Assembly: GCA_009843635.1 (NCBI GenBank)
Contig: VYDB01000138.1
Location: 1 to 47,857 of the forward strand
Reading direction: 5' to 3'
DNA length: 47,857 nt
Origin: Gammaproteobacteria bacterium
GTDB lineage: Bacteria > Pseudomonadota > Gammaproteobacteria > Pseudomonadales > Azotimanducaceae
The notes under the pieces are model-generated. The model did no database searches. It worked only from the letters and a program-made list of their open reading frames with translations, and had not been told where the DNA came from. Made by a program: the position numbers and the translations under genes. Below, in pieces: positions 36,497-44,108 of the stretch; the first letter of the stretch is position 1, and every line of letters begins with the position of its first letter.

Positions 36497-37042
36497 ATGG
36501 CTTTTCGTCTTCCCATGGCGGCGGCAGTTGCCGTCATGGTTCTGGTTTCCCCATTGGCCGTTCATGGGCAGCATCCCGTCTATGCGGACTTGGGCGTCTC
36601 CCGCGCCGAATTGCGGGCGATGATGGAGGAGGAGGGGCTTAACCCCACCTTGAACGAGCGGGGCCAGTTCGAGGGCCACCCGGTCAATGACCTGCTGGTT
36701 TGGTCCCCGCACATCAAGGTGACCATGTACGGGCCGGACGAGGCCCTGACCGCCATTGAGGTCTCAACCCGCCCATCGACGGATCAATCCGAGGCTTACT
36801 GGCAGGGCTTCGTCTGCCAAGGGGTTCTGGAGGCCGTGTTCCCGGAGTGGGCCAGCAGCGACAAGTGGCTGGAGCGCACTCTTGGCGCCTTTGCGTCAGG
36901 AACGGCCAAGGATGCCGTTTCATTCCGGCGCGGCGACATCAAGGTTGCGGCCTTCCTGGACAAGTTCGGCCTGCTTCTGAGCGTCGAGGGGGTAGAGTTG
37001 CAAGCTTCGGATGACGGCCTGCCGCCCGCCTACTCGCCGTAG
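36497..37042 (+). CDS. Secreted passenger protein of unknown function
   Basis: A 181-residue protein with a signal peptide (MAFRLPMAAAVAVMVLVSPL, cleavage near HG-Q25). The mature part has no recognised domain; it contains one Cys (FVCQGV) and mixed helix/strand character (VSRAELRAMMEEEGL, IKVAAFLDKFGLLLSVEGVE). The ribosome-binding site TTGGAG precedes the ATG. A secreted protein is unusual cargo for an insertion sequence. Nothing indicates resistance or toxin activity. Confidence 0.72.
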   Translation: MAFRLPMAAAVAVMVLVSPLAVHGQHPVYADLGVSRAELRAMMEEEGLNPTLNERGQFEGHPVNDLLVWSPHIKVTMYGPDEALTAIEVSTRPSTDQSEAYWQGFVCQGVLEAVFPEWASSDKWLERTLGAFASGTAKDAVSFRRGDIKVAAFLDKFGLLLSVEGVELQASDDGLPPAYSP

Positions 37043-37064
37043 CCCGTACTTGTTCGATCAAACA

Positions 37065-37073
37065 TGCTATACT
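37065..37073 (+). promoter_or_regulatory. Extended -10 box upstream of the small passenger genes
   Basis: TGC followed by TATACT, 34 bases before the ATG at 37108. No clear -35. It probably starts the transcript for the next two or three small genes. Confidence 0.5.
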
Positions 37074-37107
37074 TCCTTTCCGTAATACGACTCTGGCAGA
37101 GTGCGAA

Positions 37108-37362
37108 ATGACAACGAACAACGGTCGCAACAAAACTCTCAACGAAGCCGATTTCGTGGCAATTCGGAACATTGTCCGCACGGAGGTGCGCGAGGAAGTT
37201 CACGAGCAGCTTTTCGGCTTGGAGTTCACCGAGCACGTCGGCAACATCGTACTTGGCGCAGTGGAGGTGAAGCTGGAGGAAAAGCTCAAGCCCATCAAGG
37301 ATGGATTGCAGCAGGCCGTGGATGGCATGAGGGCCGCTTACACTGACCGAGCCGCTGGATAG
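37108..37362 (+). CDS. Small helical passenger protein
   Basis: An 84-residue protein beginning MTTNNGRNKTLNEADFVAIR. Residues about 25-75 are highly charged and helical (VREEVHEQL, VKLEEKLKPIKDGLQQAVDG), compatible with a coiled coil. No family recognised. It has its own TATACT promoter candidate and is followed 4 bases later by another small gene. Confidence 0.62.
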   Translation: MTTNNGRNKTLNEADFVAIRNIVRTEVREEVHEQLFGLEFTEHVGNIVLGAVEVKLEEKLKPIKDGLQQAVDGMRAAYTDRAAG

Positions 37363-37366
37363 GGTC

Positions 37367-37546
37367 ATGAATCGACAGGCAGAGGGAATGACCCCCGAGG
37401 ACCATGAGCCGACCACCTTGGAGCGGTTCGAGGGCTTCATGCGCCAGATTCTCAGCGCCCCCAGCGACGGCAAGCCCAAGAGCGAGAACCGTATGCCGTC
37501 CAGCGAGGAGTTGAACCGGCGCTATCGGTTCGAGCCGCGCTCCTAG
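37367..37546 (+). CDS. Very small passenger protein
   Basis: A 59-residue protein beginning MNRQAEGMTPEDHEPTTLER, followed by FEGFMRQILSAPS. It begins 4 bases after the previous stop with AGGG upstream, so it is probably cotranslated. The pattern TTLERFE.FMR.I..P occurs in short proteins on other mobile elements, as far as I recall, but with no known function. Its last codons lie in a 15-bp direct repeat (37532-37546). Confidence 0.58.
   Translation: MNRQAEGMTPEDHEPTTLERFEGFMRQILSAPSDGKPKSENRMPSSEELNRRYRFEPRS
37532..37546 (+). repeat. 15-bp direct repeat, copy 1 (GAGCCGCGCTCCTAG)
   Basis: An exact copy recurs at 37856-37870. The two copies flank the last passenger gene at a 324-bp spacing. 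Copy 1 contains the TAG stop of the 59-residue gene. Confidence 0.9.
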
Positions 37547-37596
37547 ATCGATTTCCTTGCCAATGCGGCATGGGGTTGTCTACAATCCCGGCCGCC

Positions 37597-37857
37597 ATGA
37601 CGGACGAACAGATCAGCGACTGCTACCGATCCTTGGGCAAGGCGTTTGCCGAGCGGCGCGACCTGCTCAAGGTGATGGAGGATCGGGAGCGCAGGCTGAA
37701 AGCCTTCGCCCAAGCCCTGACCACCCTGCTTGACAGTCCCCTGCATGAGGGTTCCAACGAAGTCATGGACGAGGCCAGTGATCCTGTGGAGGATTGGCGG
37801 TCCCTGCAGGTCGAGACCGTTCGCCTTAGGGAACTCAACCAAATCCTTGCCGATTGA
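37597..37857 (+). CDS. Small coiled-coil passenger protein
   Basis: An 86-residue, mostly helical, charged protein beginning MTDEQISDCYRSLGKAFAER, with RRDLLKVMEDRERRLKAFAQ as a likely coiled coil. No family recognised. An ATG at 37570 in frame is an alternative start, but a TACAAT box at 37581-37586 lies between the two, so the later start is preferred. The stop TGA falls inside the second copy of a 15-bp direct repeat, which makes this gene look like a separate cassette. Confidence 0.6.
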   Translation: MTDEQISDCYRSLGKAFAERRDLLKVMEDRERRLKAFAQALTTLLDSPLHEGSNEVMDEASDPVEDWRSLQVETVRLRELNQILAD

Positions 37858-37870
37858 GCCGCGCTCCTAG
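37856..37870 (+). repeat. 15-bp direct repeat, copy 2 (GAGCCGCGCTCCTAG)
   Basis: Exact second copy of the repeat at 37532-37546, overlapping the stop codon of the 86-residue gene. Confidence 0.9.
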
Positions 37871-37909
37871 CCCCTGATTCAGCCCCGTCAGCAGCCTCGT
37901 TCATGGGCG

Positions 37910-37935
37910 TTTGCTGATTTATCTATATAATTACC
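37910..37935. repeat. Right terminal inverted repeat of the IS1595-type element
   Basis: Exact reverse complement, over 26 bp, of the left terminal repeat at 34743-34768. It ends TAATTACC, next to the second target duplication copy. Confidence 0.95.
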
Positions 37936-37943
37936 AAACTAAA
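37936..37943. repeat. Right copy of the 8-bp target site duplication (AAACTAAA)
   Basis: Identical to 34735-34742. Removing the element and one copy restores ...GGTAAACTAAAGCC before the ATG at 37947. Confidence 0.92.
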
Positions 37944-37946
37944 GCC

Positions 37947-38720
37947 ATGAACATCCTGATCACCGGCATGAGCGGCTTGATCGGCGCGGCGGTGCGGCGG
38001 CAAATGGCACCGCGGGCGCGGCTGTCGGCGTTGAATCGGAGTGCGGTGGAGGGGGTGCCCACGACGCGGGCGGACTTGGCGGACCTTGAGGCCATTCGGC
38101 CTGCCTTCGATGGGCAGGAGACGGTCATCCACCTGGCGGCGAAGGCTGGCGAAAACTACAGTTGGGAAGAACTGCTGCAGACCAACATCGTCGGCACCCG
38201 CAATGTCCTTGCGGCGGCGCGGGATGCGGGCTGCAAGCGGGTGGTTTTCGCCAGCAGCGGGGCTACCGTGGCGGGCTGGGAGCTGGAGGAGCCTTACAAG
38301 GCGCTGGTCGAGGGCCGCTATGGCGAGGCGCCCGAGCGCTGGCGGCTTATCCGTCACGATGAGGCAGTGCGGCCGCGCGGCGTTTACGGCGCCACCAAGG
38401 TCTGGGGCGAAGCCTTCTGTCGCCATGTGGCGGATAGCTCGCCGCTGTCGGTGCTGTGCGTGCGCATCGGCTACGTCAACGCCGAAGACCGGCCTGTCCA
38501 TCCGCGCCACTTCGCGGTGTGGTGCTCCCAGCGCGACATCGCTGCCGCCATCGAACGCTGCGTGGATGCGCCGCTTGGCCGCCAATTTGATGTCCTGTTC
38601 GCGAACTCCCGCAACCAGTGGGGATACCGGGATCTGTCCCATACTGAGGTGGTCTTGGGATTCGTGCCGCAGGATGCAGCCGAAGATCACCGTGGAGGGC
38701 GCGTCAAGAGCGGTTCTTAG
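37947..38720 (+). CDS. NAD-dependent epimerase/dehydratase (SDR family)
   Basis: A 257-residue extended-SDR protein. The Rossmann motif GMSGLIGAAV is at residues 7-16, the active-site Tyr and Lys are in VYGATKVWGE, and the substrate loop region is short. It resembles sugar-nucleotide epimerases or uronate dehydrogenases, which oxidise or epimerise a sugar with NAD; the exact substrate is not clear. ATG 37947 begins the Rossmann strand directly. An in-frame TTG further upstream lies in the mobile element's inverted repeat and is an artefact of the insertion. The gene runs into dinB with a 2-base gap. Its former promoter region is now 3.2 kb away, beyond the element. Confidence 0.85.
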   Translation: MNILITGMSGLIGAAVRRQMAPRARLSALNRSAVEGVPTTRADLADLEAIRPAFDGQETVIHLAAKAGENYSWEELLQTNIVGTRNVLAAARDAGCKRVVFASSGATVAGWELEEPYKALVEGRYGEAPERWRLIRHDEAVRPRGVYGATKVWGEAFCRHVADSSPLSVLCVRIGYVNAEDRPVHPRHFAVWCSQRDIAAAIERCVDAPLGRQFDVLFANSRNQWGYRDLSHTEVVLGFVPQDAAEDHRGGRVKSGS

Positions 38721-38722
38721 AG

Positions 38723-40012
38723 GTGGACACCCTGTGCCGTGACTGCGGCGAGAGGCCGCGACCCGACGCCGAAGCCTGCCCGGCCTGCGGCTCAGGGCGC
38801 ATCGTGCGGCACCAGGAACTGCACGGCCTTGCCATCGCCCACCTCGATTGCGATGCCTTCTACGCCACCATCGAGAAACGCGACCGGCCGGAGTTGCGCG
38901 ACGTACCCGTGATTGTTGGCGGCCGCCACCGGGGTGTGGTGGCGGCCTGCTGTTACATTGCCCGCACTTACGGCGTGCATTCGGCCATGCCGATGTTTCA
39001 GGCTTTGCGGGCTTGCCCGCAGGCAACCGTCATCCAGCCGGACATGGCGAAGTACGCAGCCGTCGGGCGGGCGGTGCGGGCGATGATGCAAGACCTTACG
39101 CCCTTGGTGGAGCCGCTGTCGATCGACGAAGCGTTCATGGATTTTGCGGGCACCGAAGCGCTGCTCCGAGCCGGCCCGGCCGAAACCTTGGCTGCCTTGG
39201 CGCGGCGGGTGGAGAGCGAGTTGTCCATCACGGTGTCCATCGGCTTAAGCTACAACAAGTTTCTGGCCAAGATCGCTTCAGATCTGGACAAACCGCGGGG
39301 CTTTGCGGTGATCGGCCGGGCCGAGGCCCGCAGCTTTCTCGCCGGCCAGTCGGTCAGCCTGCTGTGGGGTGTCGGCCAAGCCATGCGCGAACGTCTCGCG
39401 CGCGACGGCATCACGCGGATTGGTGAACTGGCCGAACTCGGTGAACAGGCGCTTACCCTGCGCTACGGCCAAATCGGTCGGCGGCTCGCCCTCTCGGCCC
39501 GCGGCGAGGACGACCGCCGGGTCAGCCCCAACCGCGAGGCCAAGAGCCTGTCGTCGGAAATCACCTTGGATCGGGATATCGCCGAGTTGGACAAACTGCG
39601 CCCTATTCTCTGGCAGCTTGCCGAGACCGTGGCGCGTCGTTTGAAGAAGGCCGGCCTAGCCGGGGAAGGCGTCACCCTGAAGCTCAAGACGGCCGACTTT
39701 CGCACGCTCACCCGCAGCCGCCGCCTGAACGGCGCCACGCAATCGCCGGAAGTCTTGTTTCACAGGGTGGAGCCGCTGCTTGCCGCCGAGGCGGACGGCC
39801 GCGCCTTCCGTCTGATCGGCATAGGCGCGCAAGGCCTGGTCGAGGCGGACAGCTTGGTTCAAGGCGACCTGTTCGGCGGCACTGACCCGGCGGGCGGCCG
39901 GATCGATGAGGCGATGGACGCGGTTAGGGCCCGGTTTGGCCCGAAAGCCATCGTGAAGGGCCGTGGCCTCGGCGTCACCCTCAAACGGCAGGGGCCATCC
40001 AAGATCGAGTGA
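38723..40012 (+). CDS. dinB: DNA polymerase IV with N-terminal zinc ribbon
   Basis: A 429-residue Y-family polymerase. An N-terminal zinc ribbon is formed by Cys5, Cys8, Cys19 and Cys22. The palm follows with Asp42/Asp44 (HLDCDAFYA) and the catalytic LSIDEAF (Asp135, Glu136); then come the fingers/thumb with the helix-hairpin-helix LLWGVGQAM and the little-finger domain. It makes error-prone bypass of damaged DNA. The zinc-ribbon form is one I associate with alphaproteobacteria and is absent from E. coli DinB. No C-terminal beta-clamp QxxLxLF motif stands out; VQGDLFGG (near residue 380) may serve. It follows the epimerase by 2 bases. Confidence 0.93.
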   Translation: MDTLCRDCGERPRPDAEACPACGSGRIVRHQELHGLAIAHLDCDAFYATIEKRDRPELRDVPVIVGGRHRGVVAACCYIARTYGVHSAMPMFQALRACPQATVIQPDMAKYAAVGRAVRAMMQDLTPLVEPLSIDEAFMDFAGTEALLRAGPAETLAALARRVESELSITVSIGLSYNKFLAKIASDLDKPRGFAVIGRAEARSFLAGQSVSLLWGVGQAMRERLARDGITRIGELAELGEQALTLRYGQIGRRLALSARGEDDRRVSPNREAKSLSSEITLDRDIAELDKLRPILWQLAETVARRLKKAGLAGEGVTLKLKTADFRTLTRSRRLNGATQSPEVLFHRVEPLLAAEADGRAFRLIGIGAQGLVEADSLVQGDLFGGTDPAGGRIDEAMDAVRARFGPKAIVKGRGLGVTLKRQGPSKIE

Positions 40013-40026
40013 CGGGCCGCGCAGCC

Positions 40027-40581
40027 TTAGTTTCCGGATACCCGGTCGAACACCCGCACTGCGCTCAATGCGTCACCGGCGGACTTGATGTCGATGGTGA
40101 TGGCCAATTGACGGCCGCCATTGCGCAAGCGCATGGTCTCGGTGGCGCTCGCATCATCCGCCCGCGAGGCGATGACCAGGCCTTCCTCGGTCCAGCCCGC
40201 GTTGACTTCCCAGAGTCCGCGCCGCCGCTCGCCCCAGGAAACGTCCCGGTAGGTGCCGTTGGCGTAGCGAATGCCCATCGACAGGGAATCCTGCTCAATG
40301 ATCATGGACTTTGAGGCCAGCACCGGAAAGTCGGCGGTGACGAAGGCGAGCATGCCCATTCGCCGCCGCTGCCCCATGCGGCCCATCTCCACGAGCGCCC
40401 GGTCGGCCTCGGCCTGCAAGCGCCGTTCGTTGGGCGGCGGGTCGCTCAAGGCCCGGTTGATAACCCAATGGCCGTTCAGGTCGAACCCGGTCGGCGCCTC
40501 GGGGTCCAACGGGACGCTGCCACAGCCGCTGAGCGTCAGCAGCCATGCGCTTCCCAGCGCCCAACTTGCGATTCTGTCCAT
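40027..40581 (-). CDS. Small lipoprotein, beta-barrel candidate
   Basis: A 184-residue protein with a lipobox (WLLTLSGC, Cys20), so it is probably lipid-anchored. The mature part reads LNGHWVINRALSDPPPNERR and ends AVRVFDRVSGN. The overall plan matches the secreted protein at 14395-14925, suggesting a paralogous family in this genome. Residues about 50-80 form a charged helix (RRLQAEADRALVEMGRMG). The ATG at 40581 has a GGAGGGG site 6 bases upstream; a start 6 codons earlier is possible. No function known. It is transcribed away from the peptidase gene at 40641. Confidence 0.72.
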   Translation of the reverse strand: MDRIASWALGSAWLLTLSGCGSVPLDPEAPTGFDLNGHWVINRALSDPPPNERRLQAEADRALVEMGRMGQRRRMGMLAFVTADFPVLASKSMIIEQDSLSMGIRYANGTYRDVSWGERRRGLWEVNAGWTEEGLVIASRADDASATETMRLRNGGRQLAITIDIKSAGDALSAVRVFDRVSGN

Positions 40582-40640
40582 GTTCAGCCCCTCCGCCAAT
40601 GTCTGCTTCGGCCACCGTCCGGGTTAACATCGGACGGCAG

Positions 40641-42167
40641 ATGTTGCAGCGAAAAACAATCCTATCAGCGTTCGCGGCCCTGCTGATGGTGTTTTGCGTT
40701 CCGGCGGGCGTGGCGGACCTGCCGGAAGCGTTTTCGCGCCCCTGGTGCACCTACCGGACGGCGCACTTCGAGTTGCTGACCGATCTGCCCCGGCGCCGGG
40801 CGGTGGCCGAGGCCAAGGCGCTGGGCCGCTTTCGGACGTTGTTCATGGCGCTGTTTCCCGAGGCCCGGACGCATACGGGCGTGCCGGTGCGGATGCTGAT
40901 CGTTCGACGGGCCCAGCACTTCACCGAAGTCACTGGCACTGCGGACTTCGCCGGCATCACGGTGCCGTCCCTAAGGGCCTACCAATTGCTTATCGGCCCG
41001 GCCCAAACCAGCCCCCTCACCGACACTGGGCGGCATGAGTACGCCCACTACCTGATGCGCAACCAAACCGAGCTGCACTATCCCCTTTGGTACGAGGAAG
41101 GTCTGGCCAGCTACCTCAGCGCCGCCGACCTTAAGCGCAACCCGGTTCCGCTCGGCTATCTCGACCCGCGCGTTCGGTGGGGCAAGGCCCGGCCATCGGA
41201 AGTGAGTTTCGAGGAAGTGGTGGAGGCCGACTCCGTGGCGGATTGGCCACCGCAGCGCCTGACCGCGTTCTACGAAAAGGCCTGGCTGATGGTCCACTTC
41301 ATTCGTCTGGGCCACTATCTGGACTATCCCGACCTTCGCCCGGCGCTGGCTCGCTACTTGGCGCAGCCCGAGAGCCCTCAGCCGGGGAGCGCGAGGGGCC
41401 CGCCCCTCGCAGGAAAAGGCAACTTTGCCTCTGCTTTCGCGCTCACCCCCTCGGGCATGGGCGCACTGATCAAGGACTATTTGCGCCGTCCGCGCCTCCG
41501 CAACGAATTTGTGCAGTTGCCGAACAGCGAAGAGGAGGCGGTGCAGGCACCGGCTCAGCGGTGCTTGGACGAAGCCGAGGGCCGGCTCGAACTGGCCCGC
41601 AGCATTGTCCATCGAAATCCTCGGCTGGCGGCGAAGGCCTTGGAACGCCATTCGGGCGGCGAGGTGGACGCGGAATGGCTCACGGTCCAATCCGAGGCTT
41701 TGTCCGCCGTTGACTACGAGCGGGCGATGGCGGTGATTGAACATGCGCTTGAGCTAGACCCCAGCCATGCCGGGGCCATGGCCCAGTTCGCGCACCTGAA
41801 AGTGCAGCGCTGCCCCCTGTCGAGCCATCCGGATTGCATGCGCAACTGGGCGGAGGCGGCGACGCTGTATCGGCAGGTGCGGGAGCGCAACCCGCACCGC
41901 TACGATGTGGCCTACGGTCTAGGGGTCGCCTATCTGCACACCGGACGCGCCGAACAGGCCTTGGACCACTTGCGCTTGGCCCACGCGCAGATGCCTTGGG
42001 CCGCCGAAGCCAACTTCTATCTCGGTGAGGCCTATCGCATCATCGGCGATGAGCGCGCCGCCGGGCATCTGCGCAAGGCCCATAGCTGGGCGACCGATCC
42101 GGACTGGCGGGCTCGGGCGGCGGTGGCGCTCACTCGTTTGCCTGGAGCGTCCTTCGAAAGACGCTAA
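40641..42167 (+). CDS. Secreted zinc metallopeptidase-like protein with helical repeat tail
   Basis: A 508-residue protein with a signal peptide (MLQRKTILSAFAALLMVFCV, cleavage near PAGVA25). The gluzincin motif is His132-Glu133-Tyr-Ala-His136 (HEYAH), with a downstream WYEEGLASYLS (Glu152 or Glu153) that supplies the third zinc ligand. The first 230 residues look like a DUF1570-type peptidase domain. The C-terminal half contains TPR-like repeats (ALELDPSHAGAMAQFAHLKV; LGVAYLHTGRAEQALDHLRL; NFYLGEAYRIIGDERAAGHL). It probably acts in the periplasm on a cell-envelope protein. The true start is chosen for the signal peptide. A 20-bp palindrome lies within it at 41391-41410. Confidence 0.8.
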   Translation: MLQRKTILSAFAALLMVFCVPAGVADLPEAFSRPWCTYRTAHFELLTDLPRRRAVAEAKALGRFRTLFMALFPEARTHTGVPVRMLIVRRAQHFTEVTGTADFAGITVPSLRAYQLLIGPAQTSPLTDTGRHEYAHYLMRNQTELHYPLWYEEGLASYLSAADLKRNPVPLGYLDPRVRWGKARPSEVSFEEVVEADSVADWPPQRLTAFYEKAWLMVHFIRLGHYLDYPDLRPALARYLAQPESPQPGSARGPPLAGKGNFASAFALTPSGMGALIKDYLRRPRLRNEFVQLPNSEEEAVQAPAQRCLDEAEGRLELARSIVHRNPRLAAKALERHSGGEVDAEWLTVQSEALSAVDYERAMAVIEHALELDPSHAGAMAQFAHLKVQRCPLSSHPDCMRNWAEAATLYRQVRERNPHRYDVAYGLGVAYLHTGRAEQALDHLRLAHAQMPWAAEANFYLGEAYRIIGDERAAGHLRKAHSWATDPDWRARAAVALTRLPGASFERR

Positions 42168-44104
42168 CTGCGCGGGCCGGAGGCCCGCGTCTGCCTGCCA
42201 TGCAGGCTGAGGATCGGCGCGGACCCCGAGACGCCGCCGAGTTGGGATTCGAGGGCGGAGCCGTTGACCAAGCTCTCGGCAAAGGCGCGAATGGTCTTGT
42301 GATCGTAGCTGTTGCAGGCGTCTTCAAGGGCATCGAGGGCGGGGCGCAGTTCCGGCCAGGGCACGAAGTGCTCCTCGGCACGCATGATCTTGCGGTGGTC
42401 GGTGCCGGAGACGTCCTCGCCCACCAAGAGCTCCTCGTGCAGCTTCTCGCCGCGGCCTAGGCCCGTGAAGAGGATTTCGATGTCGCCGTCGGAATTGGCC
42501 TCGGACTTTATTGAATAGCCCTTGAAACGGGCCATCCGGGTGGCGAGATCGACGATGCGGATCGGCTCGCCCATGTCGAGCAGGAATACATCGCCTCCCT
42601 TGGCCATGCTCGCCGCCTGCATCACCAGTTGCGCGGCCTCCCGGATGGTCATGAAGTAGCGCGTGACCTCCCGATGGGTCACCGTGATGGGGCCGCCTTT
42701 TTCAATCTGGTCGAGAAACAGCGGCACCACCGAGCCCGACGAATTCAAGACGTTGCCGAAGCGCACCATGGAGAAGCAGGTGTCCTCGGTCATCGGCTGC
42801 ATCGCCTGCAGCGCCATTTCGGCCAACCGCTTGCTGGCGCCCATCACGCTGCTGGTGCGCACTGCCTTGTCCGTGGAGATGAGGATGAAGTCCTTAACGC
42901 CGGCCCGCATGGCCTCCTCGGCAGTGTAGAGCGTGCCGAAGGTGTTGTTCTTGAAGCCCTCGATCACGTTGTTTTCGACCAGGCTGACGTGCTTGTAGGC
43001 GGCGGCGTGATAGAGGGTCTCAACGCCGTAGTGGGCTAGGCTGTGGCGGATGAAGGCCCGGTTGGTCACCGATCCGAGCACCGCGGCGACCGGCACGTCG
43101 AGGTGCTCAACCATGCAGATTTGCTCCACCTCCCGCTGCACTCGGTAGAGCTCGTACTCCGAGTGGTCGAGCAGCACCAACCGCTTGGGCGCTTGGCGGA
43201 CGATTTGACGGCAGAGTTCCGAGCCGATGGAGCCGCCCGCGCCGGTGACCATCACCTGACGGTCCGCCACCGACGATTTGAGCAGATGCGGCAGCGGATC
43301 AATCTCGGTGCGGCCCAGCAGATCCTCGATTTGCACGTCGCGCACTTCGGCCAAGCGTCCGCGCTCGAACTGCAGTTCGTCGATGTCCGGCACGAGGCGA
43401 ACGCGCAGACGATAGGGCTCCAGGAACTGCAGGATCTTGGCCCGGCTCTCTGACGAGGCGGAACCTGCCGCCACCAGCACCTGGTGAGCATCGGTTTGCC
43501 GCACCAGCGCTTCGAGCGACTTGGGCGAATGCACGGTGAGGCCGTCAATGGTGCGCTTGTAGAGGGATCTATCGTCATCGATGAAGGCCTTGGGCTCGTA
43601 GCGCCCTTCCTCGGCCAGCGCCCGGGCCAACTCCACGCCCTTGCGCCCGGCGCCGTAGATGATCACCGGCTCGCGCTCCGCCGCCCGGGCGGTGCGCCAT
43701 TGCAGCCAGTGGCACAGGGCGAAGCGGCTGCCCGCAACATAGAGGGTGGCCAGCAAGCCGAAGATGATGGGCACCGACCGGGGAAAGCCCGGCAGGGGCG
43801 CCATGTAGGCCACCGCAGTGACGGCCGCGGCGCCGACTGCGGTGCCCTTGATGACCGGCCAGAAAGCGCCCTTGCCGATGTAGCGAATGACCTGTCGATA
43901 GAGGCCCAGGCTGATGAAGACCGGCACCGAGACCAGCGAGGCGGCCAAGAAGGCGGGCCAGTAGTGGGCGACCTCGGGCTGCCACTCGCCCAGCCGGAGC
44001 GCGATGGCGGCCCAGAGCGCCAACGGCAGCACGATGCCGTCGGCAAGCGCCGCGAACGCCTGCTTGAGGTGGCGCGGGAGACCCAGGAACCAGTCGCCGA
44101 TCAA
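42164..44104 (-). CDS. wbpM: UDP-sugar 4,6-dehydratase, WbpM/CapD family
   Basis: A 646-residue membrane-bound nucleotide-sugar dehydratase. About four N-terminal helices (residues ~15-130) are followed by a first Rossmann-like domain (PVIIYGAGRKGVELARALAE). The catalytic SDR domain has GAGGSIGSE and the Met-x3-Lys pair in SVMGASKRLAE that replaces Tyr-x3-Lys in this family. It removes water from UDP-N-acetylglucosamine for O-antigen or capsule sugars. The start is TTG 44104, with GAGGTGACATC before it. The 77 open codons upstream belong to another gene's antisense region. It follows the WecA-type transferase by 4 bases. Confidence 0.9.
   Translation of the reverse strand: MIGDWFLGLPRHLKQAFAALADGIVLPLALWAAIALRLGEWQPEVAHYWPAFLAASLVSVPVFISLGLYRQVIRYIGKGAFWPVIKGTAVGAAAVTAVAYMAPLPGFPRSVPIIFGLLATLYVAGSRFALCHWLQWRTARAAEREPVIIYGAGRKGVELARALAEEGRYEPKAFIDDDRSLYKRTIDGLTVHSPKSLEALVRQTDAHQVLVAAGSASSESRAKILQFLEPYRLRVRLVPDIDELQFERGRLAEVRDVQIEDLLGRTEIDPLPHLLKSSVADRQVMVTGAGGSIGSELCRQIVRQAPKRLVLLDHSEYELYRVQREVEQICMVEHLDVPVAAVLGSVTNRAFIRHSLAHYGVETLYHAAAYKHVSLVENNVIEGFKNNTFGTLYTAEEAMRAGVKDFILISTDKAVRTSSVMGASKRLAEMALQAMQPMTEDTCFSMVRFGNVLNSSGSVVPLFLDQIEKGGPITVTHREVTRYFMTIREAAQLVMQAASMAKGGDVFLLDMGEPIRIVDLATRMARFKGYSIKSEANSDGDIEILFTGLGRGEKLHEELLVGEDVSGTDHRKIMRAEEHFVPWPELRPALDALEDACNSYDHKTIRAFAESLVNGSALESQLGGVSGSAPILSLHGRQTRASGPRS
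42171..42189. terminator. Hairpin at convergent gene ends
   Basis: CGCGGGCC/GGCCCGCG, an 8-bp stem with a 3-base loop, lies 4 bases after the peptidase stop and within the last codons of wbpM. The two stop codons overlap at 42164-42167. No good U-tract follows, so this is a possible bidirectional terminator only. Confidence 0.35.
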
Positions 44105-44108
44105 GATG

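Larger units (their letters stand above)
34743..37935 (+). mobile_element. IS1595-family element with passenger genes (3,193 bp)
   Basis: A complete element bounded by 26-bp perfect inverted repeats and flanked by an exact 8-bp target duplication. It carries a zinc-ribbon/DDE transposase of the IS1595 type near the left end, then about 2.1 kb of cargo: two opposed small frames, a non-coding stretch with hairpins, a secreted protein and three small proteins. A simple IS1595 element is near 1 kb, so this one is about three times that. Perfect ends and duplications indicate a recent insertion. It interrupts the space between the divergent PQQ-dehydrogenase gene and the epimerase/dinB genes, 11 bp before the epimerase ATG. 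Confidence 0.93.

Noticed and set aside
37911-37946. TTG start 12 codons before the epimerase ATG
   Set aside because: These codons lie in the mobile element's inverted repeat and target duplication, and the family begins at the ATG.
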